A stretch of DNA of 6,713 nucleotides from an uncultured Mollicutes bacterium (GTDB lineage: Bacteria; Bacillota_I; Bacilli_A; Acholeplasmatales; Anaeroplasmataceae), in contig CAMWJY010000049.1 in the NCBI GenBank assembly GCA_947174685.1, positions 1 to 6,713 on the forward strand. Direction: 5' to 3'. The notes under the pieces are model-generated. The model was not told where the DNA came from. It did no database searches and saw only the letters and a program-made list of their open reading frames with translations. The position numbers and the translations under genes were made by a program. Shown piece after piece: positions 1 to 6,279 of this stretch (position 1 is its first letter; every line of letters starts with the position of its first letter).

Positions 1-959
1 CTGCTAAGGGTATGTGGTTATTCTATGAGCATCCAGAGGTTAACTTTAATGACTTGAAACAAAAGTTTATGGATATTCGTAAGCGTGCTTTCCAGTATCC
101 AGAATTAGGTAAGAAGGCAAATCTAGTTTGTATTCCAACAACCTCAGGAACTGGTTCTGAGGTAACTCCATTTGCGGTTATTACAGATAAGGTAGAGCAT
201 AAGAAGTATCCATTAACAGATTACTCCTTAACTCCGACTGTAGCAATTATTGATCCTGCTTTAACAATGGGCTTACCAAAGGCTATTACTGCAGATACTG
301 GTATGGATGTATTAACTCACGCAACAGAAGCATTTGTTTCTACACTTGCCTCAGACTTTACAGATGGTTTAGCAATTCAGGCAATTAAGATGGTATTTGC
401 TTATTTAGAGCGTGCATATAAAAATGGACCAAATGATCCGGAGGCTCGTGAAAAAATGCACAATGCATCTGCACTTGCTGGTATGGCATTTGCGAATGCC
501 TTCTTAGGTATGAACCACTCTATGGCTCATAAGATTGGTGCAGAATTCCATGTTCCTCATGGTCGTGCCAACGCAATTCTATTACCATTTACGATTCGTT
601 ATAATGGTACAAAGCCTCAAAAGCTATCTACATGGCCAAAGTATAATTACTATCGTGCTGATGAGAAGTATGCAGAGCTTGCAAGAGTTTTAGGCTTACC
701 TGCTTCAACTGTTGAAGAGGGTGTAGAATCCTATGCAAAGGCTTGTGGCGAGCTTGGTATGAAATGTGGCATTAAGATGAACTTTAAGAGTCAAGGCCTT
801 GATGAGGCAGAGTATTTAGCATCTTTAGAGAAGCTGGCTTATTTAGCTTATGAGGACCAGTGTTCTCCAGCCAACCCAAGAGTTCCAATGGTTGAGGATA
901 TGCAAAAGATTTTAAAAGATGCATATTACACAGAGGAATTCTTTGAAAAGGAAAATTAA
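1..959 (+). CDS. adhE: Bifunctional acetaldehyde-CoA/alcohol dehydrogenase AdhE, C-terminal part (5' truncated by window)
   Basis: The reading frame is open from base 3 and ends at TAA 957-959. About 318 residues are visible, whereas AdhE is normally about 860-900, so the acetaldehyde dehydrogenase half and the start of the alcohol dehydrogenase half lie upstream of the window. What is seen is the iron-dependent (group III) alcohol dehydrogenase domain, which reduces acetaldehyde to ethanol with NADH in the cytoplasm. The iron ligands can be placed by the family pattern: Asp at 306-308 and His at 318-320 (GMDVLTHATEAF), then His at 516-518 (NHSMAHKIG) and His at 558-560 (HVPHG). The PTTSGTGSEVTPFAVITD stretch belongs to the nucleotide-binding region. 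The opening MWLFYEHPEVNFNDLKQKF is typical of the AdhE fusion rather than of stand-alone alcohol dehydrogenases. No damage is visible. The next gene starts one base after the stop, so the two are probably co-transcribed. Confidence 0.95.
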   Translation, partial: AKGMWLFYEHPEVNFNDLKQKFMDIRKRAFQYPELGKKANLVCIPTTSGTGSEVTPFAVITDKVEHKKYPLTDYSLTPTVAIIDPALTMGLPKAITADTGMDVLTHATEAFVSTLASDFTDGLAIQAIKMVFAYLERAYKNGPNDPEAREKMHNASALAGMAFANAFLGMNHSMAHKIGAEFHVPHGRANAILLPFTIRYNGTKPQKLSTWPKYNYYRADEKYAELARVLGLPASTVEEGVESYAKACGELGMKCGIKMNFKSQGLDEAEYLASLEKLAYLAYEDQCSPANPRVPMVEDMQKILKDAYYTEEFFEKEN

Positions 960-960
960 T

Positions 961-1263
961 ATGCTAACACCTAAACAAAAGGCTTATTTAAAAAGCTTGG
1001 CTCATCCATTAAAAGCATGCTTCCAAATTGGAAAAGAAGGCTTAAGTGAAAACTTAAGAACAGATTTATTGAATTATTTAAAGAAGCATGAGCTGATGAA
1101 GGTAAGTATATTAAATAATTCTAGTGTAACTTTAGAAGAAATTGAACCGTTTCTTTATGAGGTTGATATTGAATTGGTTCAAAAAATAGGACATACATTA
1201 GTTTTATATAAGCATTCTGATGATGCTAAAACTCCAATTTTGTTACCTGTGAAACCAAAATAA
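961..1263 (+). CDS. yhbY: YhbY/YqeI-family (CRM domain) RNA-binding ribosome assembly protein
   Basis: This 100-residue protein matches the length and sequence of the single-domain CRM family (YhbY in E. coli, YqeI in B. subtilis), small proteins that bind pre-50S particles and rRNA during large-subunit maturation. Residues 1-20 (MLTPKQKAYLKSLAHPLKAC) are a typical family opening. Residues 23-28 (IGKEGL) carry the GxxG-like RNA-contacting loop of the KH-like fold. The C-terminal half (VQKIGHTLVLYKHS) is the usual final strand region. The ATG at 961 is preferred because AAAAGGA at 946-952 lies about 8 bases upstream and the protein then starts where relatives start. An in-frame ATG at 919 would add 14 residues overlapping adhE. 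The gene follows adhE by one base and is probably translated from a shared message. In many Firmicutes the homologue sits between aroE and nadD, so this position is atypical. A terminator follows directly. Confidence 0.92.
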   Translation: MLTPKQKAYLKSLAHPLKACFQIGKEGLSENLRTDLLNYLKKHELMKVSILNNSSVTLEEIEPFLYEVDIELVQKIGHTLVLYKHSDDAKTPILLPVKPK

Positions 1264-1289
1264 ACTTGGTGTAATTAAAAAGAGGTAGC

Positions 1290-1338
1290 AAGAAGGCTTA
1301 TCCATTGGTGTTAAAAGCACTTAAGGATAAGCCTTTTT
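1290..1338 (+). terminator. Intrinsic terminator after adhE-yhbY
   Basis: An 11-bp perfect stem joins AAGGCTTATCC (1293-1303) to GGATAAGCCTT (1325-1335). It extends outward by A-U and G-U pairs into a run of six T (1334-1339). The 21-base loop can form a small inner GTG/CAC pairing. It sits 27 bases after the yhbY stop and separates that gene from the next promoter. Confidence 0.93.
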
Positions 1339-1361
1339 TATTGTGAAAAGTGGATAATTTA

Positions 1362-1391
1362 TTGTAGATATTATTAGAAATATGATATAAT
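1362..1391 (+). promoter_or_regulatory. Extended -10 sigma-A-type promoter of the M60 protease gene
   Basis: A perfect TATAAT (1386-1391) is preceded by TGA (1383-1385), giving an extended -10 element. A partial -35, TTGTAG (1362-1367), lies 18 bases upstream. Transcription would begin near 1398, leaving a leader of about 20 bases that contains the ribosome binding site AAAGGGTGG (1405-1413). No operator-like palindrome is seen between the terminator and the start codon. Confidence 0.75.
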
Positions 1392-1417
1392 AAAATGGAA
1401 TAAGAAAGGGTGGTATT

Positions 1418-4400
1418 ATGCCTGAAACTAAAACAACAAAAGCAGTTAATTCAAAAGGAACAGCAACTACTAAAAATACAGCGAAGAAGAGTACAGCTAC
1501 TTCAAAGGTTTCAACAGCTTCAGAGGCTCCAGCAAAGGTGTCTTCAACTAAAACTACTACAACAACAAAAACTGCAAAACCTGTAACAGAAACTAAAAAG
1601 GCTTCGGTGGAAAATAAAAAACCTACAAGTACACCAGTAAGAGCTACAACGCCAGTAAAACAAAAACAAACTGCAAGTAAGGAATCTAAAGTCCATAAGA
1701 AGAGTAATAAAAATAAGGTTCGCTTCATATCAATTATATCTGCGGTTGGTTTTGTGGCATTATTGGTATTTGTCATAGTTATTATATTTAGTGTTAGGTC
1801 ATGTTCTAGCAATAAACAAGTTTACTCTAATCCATATAAAACAACGACTAAAGTAAATTATGAAACAGAATATTTAGGTACAGTAAAGCGTAATATTCCT
1901 GAGGTTAAAAACGAGGGGCTTGAAGCTTATCCGAAATATGGTTCTACCTTAACATCTGTTATTGGAGGTAGTGATGAAGCAGTAGCTAAAAGAAGTGCTC
2001 TTATCACAGAGGCTTGGAATCTAGCATCTACAAAAACCACAATTGGTTCAGATGGTTATCCAAAAAACACTTGGGATAGAATGGATAAGGATGGAAATCT
2101 TTATCTAGGAGATTATAATACTTCATCTGGTCCAAACACTCCAGATAAATTATATAAGCATTCTTCCTCTGTTGGGCTATATTTAGGTGATGTTAGTGAT
2201 GATGAACCAGGTGTAGTTAAACGTATCACTATGGGGCCTAGAGGATATGACAGAGGCTATGGTATCACTGGATTATATGCACCAGCAGGTGAAGTGGTTA
2301 AGGTTGAGATATCTAAAGAGGATATGGAAGCTACAGGTGGAATTGTAATTCATATTGGACAAGCATTATATAATAGCAAGGCAAACAATATTTGGGTTCA
2401 GAAAAATGCAATGAATCGTTTTCCTATTATTTTAAATACATTATATGTGGATAAGGACACTGCAATTCTTGATGAGGAAACAGGCGTATATACTGCATAT
2501 ATAGGTTCTTTCTTAGGTGGACCAATCTATATTAGAAATGAAAGAGTAACCTTTACAGCTACCATTTCAGGTGCGGTCAGCTATTCACATTTTATATTAG
2601 GATATACAACAGAAGAGGAATTTAACAAAAATGCTAATACATCTACTCCATATTTCGACTTAGAAGTATGGGAGTATGGAGTATTACATTCTGGTCCTAA
2701 AAAATATGCAGCCAATTTTAATTATCAGCAAATTTATGATGCAGCAGTTTTATGGGATAAGATTTCTTTAGTCTCTACTGATAGAAATAAACAAGGTATT
2801 GTATTTTTATATGATCCATTTGTGGCTGCAGGAGCGGCAGTAGCCTTCCCAGGTCAAGGCGCTGTAAACTGTCCAATGGACTGGATGACAGGTTCACTCA
2901 ATTATGAAGGTCTTGTTAATGGTGGTTCATGGGGAAATATGCATGAATATAATCATAATTTCCAAGGCTATGGCTGTGGTGGCGGAGCAGATGGCGAAGT
3001 TACTAATAATGCCTTAAACATTGTGGAATATAGCTTATTTACTAAAATTTCATCTAATCGTCAGATTGGTTCTTATGGTTCTGCAGGTCTTGGAGGATGG
3101 AATAGCTACACAAGTGCTGCCTGGACCTTAAGCCGTATTAATGCAGATGCCATTAGCAGCACAAATGGTCTTGCAGTTTATGCTACATTACTTCATAATT
3201 TTGGACAAGATGCATTTATGAAATCAGCTTATGGAAGTGGTGAGGCTTATTTTGTGAACTGGGGAAATACGGTTCACTATGATATGTCCTACTATGCTGG
3301 ACTTACAAATACTTTCTCAAGTGGTAATAACTATAAGGAATCCTTACACCAAAAACAATCAGCTTATCCAATGTTTGTTCCCGTATCCAGTGTTTATCAG
3401 ACTGGAAGAAGCTATAATTATGATGGTGAAAAGAGATATATTGAAACTCAGCAGCCATTCGTTATTCCATATGGAATTGACTACGAAGTAGACCTATCTC
3501 CTTATGTAGAGAATAATGGACAATATGTTAGTGGAAGTATTGTTACTCCAAAGGGGTTTACCTATAAGATTAAGAGTGTGAATTCAAAAGGAATTAATGG
3601 AAAATTAGAAAAGAAGGCAGATTCTGATTTCATTTATACCTTTAAACCAAATAATGAGCTTCGTTCTGGTAAAATCTATGTAACCTTAGAAATTACTAAG
3701 GATGACCATGCCTTTGAGGTTGAGGATGTAGATTTAGTATTAGAATTTGAACAGACTCATGAAAGAAATAAATTTGTATTAGAGCGTACAACCTATTCTT
3801 ATGAGGAAGGAAAAGGCTATACAAGTGCCATAGAAGCATATGAAAATAATTATGCAGGTTATAATGATAAAACAGAAGCTGATAATATCAACTTTACTCA
3901 AAATAGTAATACTGATATCTGGTATGCCCCTAAGGGGAATACACAGCATCCAGATCACATTATTCCTGATAACAGTGTAGTTGAAGTAAAAGGTAAATTC
4001 TTATTTGAGGAAAAAGGTAAATACCGTATTGCTTTACGTGGTAGAAATAATTGTGCATTATATATTTCAGAAGATGGTGGTAAAACCTTCCAGCTTGGTG
4101 GAAAGATTGAAGATGACAAGGTCATTGGAGCTAGCGCTCAATTTAGATTAAATGACGAAAACACTTATATTGATATTGAAATCACAAAAGAAGAAACCTG
4201 GATTTATTATAAGACAGTACTGATTACCAAGGCAAGTGATACAACACCTTACATTGGTGTAGGTGTATCTCCTTGGACAACACCTACTTATACAATTCAA
4301 ACTGTAACAGATGAAAATGGTAAAGAGATTACGAAATACTATAATGCTCAAGGTAAAGAAGTTACTGCAGAAGAAGCAAATAAAACAGATCCAATTGCCC

Positions 4401-5299
4401 CTACATCTATGTCTTATGCAACTGCCTATAGAAATTCTTATGTACTCAATAAAACTAAATTTGAAACAGATTATTTCTATACAAGAACGTATTCTTATGA
4501 TTATAAGGATAATGTCTACTATAAGGATTCTGCAACCTTATTAAGCTCAGAGAATTATTCTCCTTGGAATAAAAATGATCATAAGGTAGAAAATATTGTT
4601 GATGGTAATACAAATACTTATATGCATACCAATTATAAGGCATCAGAAGAAAAGCCTTTAATATTAACGGTGGATTTGGGCAAAGAAATTACGGCAAATC
4701 AAATGACAATGCTAACTCAATACAGACCAAATGGAGATTATCATTGTCCTACAGATTTCTTATTAGAAGGCAGCTTAGATGGTGAAACCTTCTTTGAGAT
4801 AGGTGATTTTAAGGATGTAAAGAGAACCAATACAAGTATTATTGTTAATTTTGAAGAAGAACAAACCTTCAGGTATTATCGATTAAAAATCACTAAATCC
4901 TCTGGTACATATATCATCTTAAGTGAAATTCAGTTTGCAAAAATCTTGGAGATTAATAATGGAACAAACATCTCCTTAGATGATTCAAAAGTGATTAAGA
5001 AGGGCAAATGGGAACCTAAATCTGGGCTTTCCACCTTTGGACATAGCTATGCAGGTAAAAAGAATGCTAGTATAGAATATGAGTTTGAGGGGACACGCTT
5101 TGGAGTTTTATCTTCTGGTGATTTAGGAAAAAAATTTGAGGTTTATATTGATGGCAAAAAGATAGATTCAATTGAACTGAAAAAAGCAGAAGATGGTGTA
5201 TATATGGCTTATATTTCAAAGGAGCTTTCAGAAGGAAAGCATAAAGTAAGGATAGTTTGCACGGGCAATACTCAATTAGATTCTATAGTGTATTGGTAA
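1418..5299 (+). CDS. Membrane-anchored M60 (enhancin/mucinase-like) zinc metalloprotease with PA14-like, F5/8 type C (CBM32-like) and C-terminal beta-sandwich modules
   Basis: This 1293-residue protein is predicted to cut glycoproteins, by analogy with mucin-degrading M60 enzymes, at the outer face of the membrane. Residues 1-100 are low-complexity Lys/Thr/Ala/Ser with a dense basic end (91-100). Residues about 103-126 form one hydrophobic membrane segment, so the tail should be cytoplasmic and the rest extracellular (type II). There is no cleavable signal peptide, and no LPXTG or SLH motif. The M60 domain spans roughly 275-600, with TGLYAPAGEVVKVEI at 284-298. The zinc motif is H509-E510-Y-N-H513, with E527 (in DGEVTNN) as likely third ligand, fitting HExxHx(8-28)E. 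A beta-rich region (680-780), a PA14-like domain (about 795-945), a linker, an F5/8 type C/CBM32-like domain (about 1043-1175; VENIVDGNTNTY, LTVDLGKEI, FRYYRLKIT) and a final beta-sandwich (about 1195-1293) follow. Start chosen by AAAGGGTGG 4 bases upstream. It is monocistronic, with its own promoter and terminator. The M60 call is firm, but the exact substrate is unknown. Confidence 0.9.
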   Translation: MPETKTTKAVNSKGTATTKNTAKKSTATSKVSTASEAPAKVSSTKTTTTTKTAKPVTETKKASVENKKPTSTPVRATTPVKQKQTASKESKVHKKSNKNKVRFISIISAVGFVALLVFVIVIIFSVRSCSSNKQVYSNPYKTTTKVNYETEYLGTVKRNIPEVKNEGLEAYPKYGSTLTSVIGGSDEAVAKRSALITEAWNLASTKTTIGSDGYPKNTWDRMDKDGNLYLGDYNTSSGPNTPDKLYKHSSSVGLYLGDVSDDEPGVVKRITMGPRGYDRGYGITGLYAPAGEVVKVEISKEDMEATGGIVIHIGQALYNSKANNIWVQKNAMNRFPIILNTLYVDKDTAILDEETGVYTAYIGSFLGGPIYIRNERVTFTATISGAVSYSHFILGYTTEEEFNKNANTSTPYFDLEVWEYGVLHSGPKKYAANFNYQQIYDAAVLWDKISLVSTDRNKQGIVFLYDPFVAAGAAVAFPGQGAVNCPMDWMTGSLNYEGLVNGGSWGNMHEYNHNFQGYGCGGGADGEVTNNALNIVEYSLFTKISSNRQIGSYGSAGLGGWNSYTSAAWTLSRINADAISSTNGLAVYATLLHNFGQDAFMKSAYGSGEAYFVNWGNTVHYDMSYYAGLTNTFSSGNNYKESLHQKQSAYPMFVPVSSVYQTGRSYNYDGEKRYIETQQPFVIPYGIDYEVDLSPYVENNGQYVSGSIVTPKGFTYKIKSVNSKGINGKLEKKADSDFIYTFKPNNELRSGKIYVTLEITKDDHAFEVEDVDLVLEFEQTHERNKFVLERTTYSYEEGKGYTSAIEAYENNYAGYNDKTEADNINFTQNSNTDIWYAPKGNTQHPDHIIPDNSVVEVKGKFLFEEKGKYRIALRGRNNCALYISEDGGKTFQLGGKIEDDKVIGASAQFRLNDENTYIDIEITKEETWIYYKTVLITKASDTTPYIGVGVSPWTTPTYTIQTVTDENGKEITKYYNAQGKEVTAEEANKTDPIAPTSMSYATAYRNSYVLNKTKFETDYFYTRTYSYDYKDNVYYKDSATLLSSENYSPWNKNDHKVENIVDGNTNTYMHTNYKASEEKPLILTVDLGKEITANQMTMLTQYRPNGDYHCPTDFLLEGSLDGETFFEIGDFKDVKRTNTSIIVNFEEEQTFRYYRLKITKSSGTYIILSEIQFAKILEINNGTNISLDDSKVIKKGKWEPKSGLSTFGHSYAGKKNASIEYEFEGTRFGVLSSGDLGKKFEVYIDGKKIDSIELKKAEDGVYMAYISKELSEGKHKVRIVCTGNTQLDSIVYW

Positions 5300-5303
5300 T
5301 TTT

Positions 5304-5336
5304 TAAAGAGATTGATTGATGAGTCAATCTCTTTTT
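5304..5336 (+). terminator. Intrinsic terminator after the M60 protease gene
   Basis: AAAGAGATTGA (5305-5315) pairs perfectly with TCAATCTCTTT (5324-5334) around an 8-base loop, and the 3' arm runs into TTTTT (5332-5336). It starts 5 bases after the TAA stop of the M60 gene. Confidence 0.92.
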
Positions 5337-5362
5337 CAATAGTATTTTATAATTTCGAAAAC

Positions 5363-5391
5363 TAGACATTTTTTTGTATTTGTGAGATAAT
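5363..5391 (+). promoter_or_regulatory. Promoter of the small membrane protein gene
   Basis: TAGACA (5363-5368) and GATAAT (5386-5391) are separated by exactly 17 bases. The -10 is preceded by TGA (5383-5385), an extended -10 feature. Transcription would start near 5398, close to the ribosome binding site AGAGG at 5399-5403, so the leader would be very short. Confidence 0.6.
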
Positions 5392-5412
5392 AAAGCTTAG
5401 AGGTAAATGTTT

Positions 5413-5988
5413 ATGAAAAAAGAAAAGATTGCAATAATTACTTTAATTGTATCTATGTATCTTCCACAGGTTTTTATAGAGGTTCTTTCTATTTTAATAA
5501 GATTTATGTTTAATGAGAAATTATTCCTTTCCTTATTTATTGTAGCTTTGGTATTGATGGGGATATCTTATATTTTTGGAATAATCAATGCTATTATAGC
5601 AATAGTGGATATTTTTAGGGATGTTCCATCACCAACCAAGCTGACCATGATTACGAAGCTGGTTCTCATTCCTTGGTATATAGAAAATTTCTTTGTTTGG
5701 TTACTTATGGTTGGAATATGTGCTAATCCATGGCTGATGCTGGCTGCTCCACTGGTGATGTGTATAGGAGTAGGCTATACATTTTCTTTCTTGATTTTTA
5801 CAAATGTTCATAACTTTTCTTATGTGATCAGACTATGGAGAATGAAAAAACTCAAGCTAACTTCTGAAATTATAATTCCGATTGCTTTGCATTTTATTTT
5901 TGTATTAGATATTTTGGGAAGTATTCTTCTACATAGAGCTTTAGATAAACAAATTCCTGCTGATAATGAATGTGAACTTGTAGAATAG
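5413..5988 (+). CDS. Polytopic membrane protein of unknown function
   Basis: I do not recognise this 191-residue protein. It is strongly hydrophobic, with about five membrane-spanning stretches, roughly at residues 6-30, 38-66, 82-102, 106-131 and 152-173. Short loops separate them. One polar loop holds DVPSPTK (70-76) and another is basic (RLWRMKKLK, 140-148), while the tail is acidic (DKQIPADNECELVE). There is no signal peptide, catalytic motif or transporter signature that I can name. The frame is also open to an ATG at 5407, but AGAGG (5399-5403) is only 3 bases from that codon and 9 bases from the ATG at 5413, so 5413 is preferred. It has its own promoter and follows a terminator, so it is not co-transcribed with the M60 protease. 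The clean frame and MKKEK-type start support a real gene. Confidence 0.8.
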   Translation: MKKEKIAIITLIVSMYLPQVFIEVLSILIRFMFNEKLFLSLFIVALVLMGISYIFGIINAIIAIVDIFRDVPSPTKLTMITKLVLIPWYIENFFVWLLMVGICANPWLMLAAPLVMCIGVGYTFSFLIFTNVHNFSYVIRLWRMKKLKLTSEIIIPIALHFIFVLDILGSILLHRALDKQIPADNECELVE

Positions 5989-6033
5989 GCATTAAGATAT
6001 TTTCATGCTTTAATATAGGCTAAAGGATATTTT
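5986..6033 (+). repeat. Imperfect 18-bp direct repeat, two copies 30 bp apart
   Basis: TAGGC followed by five variable bases and GATATTTT occurs at 5986-6003 and again at 6016-6033, exactly 30 bases later. The first copy overlaps the TAG stop of the membrane protein gene. Matching positions are 13 of the 13 defined ones, but the sequence is AT-rich and chance is possible. No function is assigned. Confidence 0.35.
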
Positions 6034-6087
6034 ATAATCGAAATGTTTAGAAACAAAAAAACAAAATAGGTTTTCTTTGTTTTTGTA

Positions 6088-6116
6088 TTGTAAAATCATG
6101 TAAAAAATAGTATAAT
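6088..6116 (+). promoter_or_regulatory. Sigma-A-type promoter of the priA leader
   Basis: TTGTAA (6088-6093) and a perfect TATAAT (6111-6116) are separated by 17 bases. The predicted start, around 6122-6124, falls directly at the 5' edge of the riboswitch aptamer, which supports both calls. The leader to the priA start codon would be about 155 bases. Confidence 0.82.
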
Positions 6117-6121
6117 ACATT

Positions 6122-6205
6122 ATGTCCATAAAGAGAAGATGAGAGACAAGCTCTGTGACTCTTCAGCAACCTTTTCAGTAAGGTGCTAATGCTTGTATGA
6201 TGGCG
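6122..6205 (+). promoter_or_regulatory. SAM-sensing riboswitch aptamer, S-box (SAM-I) superfamily, compact variant without P4
   Basis: The RNA has the S-box core in the right order. AAGAG (6131-6135) leads into P2a, GAAGA (6135-6139) with TCTTC (6160-6164). A kink-turn follows with tandem G·A pairs (GA 6141-6142 against GA 6157-6158). P2b is GAG/CTC (6143-6145 with 6151-6153), and then come GCAACC (6166-6171), P3 ACCTT/AAGGT (6169-6173 with 6180-6184) and GCTAA (6185-6189). From AAGAG to GCAACC the length of 41 bases equals that of the B. subtilis yitJ S-box, as I recall that sequence. The P2 loop ACAAG (6146-6150) pairs fully with CTTGT (6192-6196), the expected pseudoknot in a covaried sequence. 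P1 is short: CCAT (6126-6129) with ATGG (6200-6203). The hairpin P4 that SAM-I has before the 3' strand of P1 is absent, recalling SAM-I/IV and SAM-IV. Ligand assignment to S-adenosylmethionine is by family, and the subclass is an inference. Confidence 0.85.
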
Positions 6206-6235
6206 TGAAAATGTATTTGATTTAAAAGCCATCAT
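6197..6235 (+). promoter_or_regulatory. Antiterminator pairing of the riboswitch
   Basis: ATGATGGC (6197-6204) is perfectly complementary to GCCATCAT (6228-6235). This 8-bp helix uses the 3' strand of aptamer P1 and the 5' arm of the terminator, so it excludes both. It should form when ligand is absent and allow read-through into priA. Confidence 0.75.
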
Positions 6236-6250
6236 TACGATGGTTTTTAT
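6224..6250 (+). terminator. Riboswitch expression-platform intrinsic terminator
   Basis: AAAAGCCATC (6224-6233) pairs with GATGGTTTTT (6239-6248) around the 5-base loop ATTAC, with one G-U pair. The 3' arm is itself the T run. It lies 30 bases before the priA start codon, inside the leader, so it must act as a regulated attenuator rather than as an end-of-gene terminator. Confidence 0.85.
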
Positions 6251-6279
6251 TATAAACAAAAAAGAAAGGATGGGATGAT

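Noticed and set aside
1321..1812. A 163-codon open frame on the minus strand giving a hydrophobic Val/Phe-rich protein
   Set aside because: It is the complement of the low-complexity Lys/Thr coding region of the M60 gene and crosses that gene's promoter and the upstream terminator. Its composition is explained by the antisense of ACA/AAA codons.
1801..1815. Possible lipoprotein box at SVRSC after the membrane segment of the M60 protein
   Set aside because: Arg at the -2 position (R127 of V126-R127-S128-C129) and the 100-residue N-terminal tail do not fit a lipoprotein signal peptide.
3279..4643. Several 60-80 codon open frames on both strands inside the M60 gene
   Set aside because: They lie wholly within the long coding sequence in other frames and look like chance shadows.
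5991..6014. ATTAAG / CTTTAAT hairpin just after the membrane protein stop
   Set aside because: It is short, has a bulge and no following T run, so it is too weak to call a terminator.
6050..6085. A-rich then T-rich tract that might be a terminator for the membrane protein gene
   Set aside because: The A and T runs pair only with interruptions (C·C and A·G mismatches) and no GC pairs hold the stem.
6114..6217. AATACATT (6114-6121) perfectly complementary to AATGTATT (6210-6217), a possible outer stem enclosing the riboswitch
   Set aside because: The first arm overlaps the -10 box and lies before the predicted transcription start, so it would not be in the RNA. It is kept out unless the start maps further upstream.
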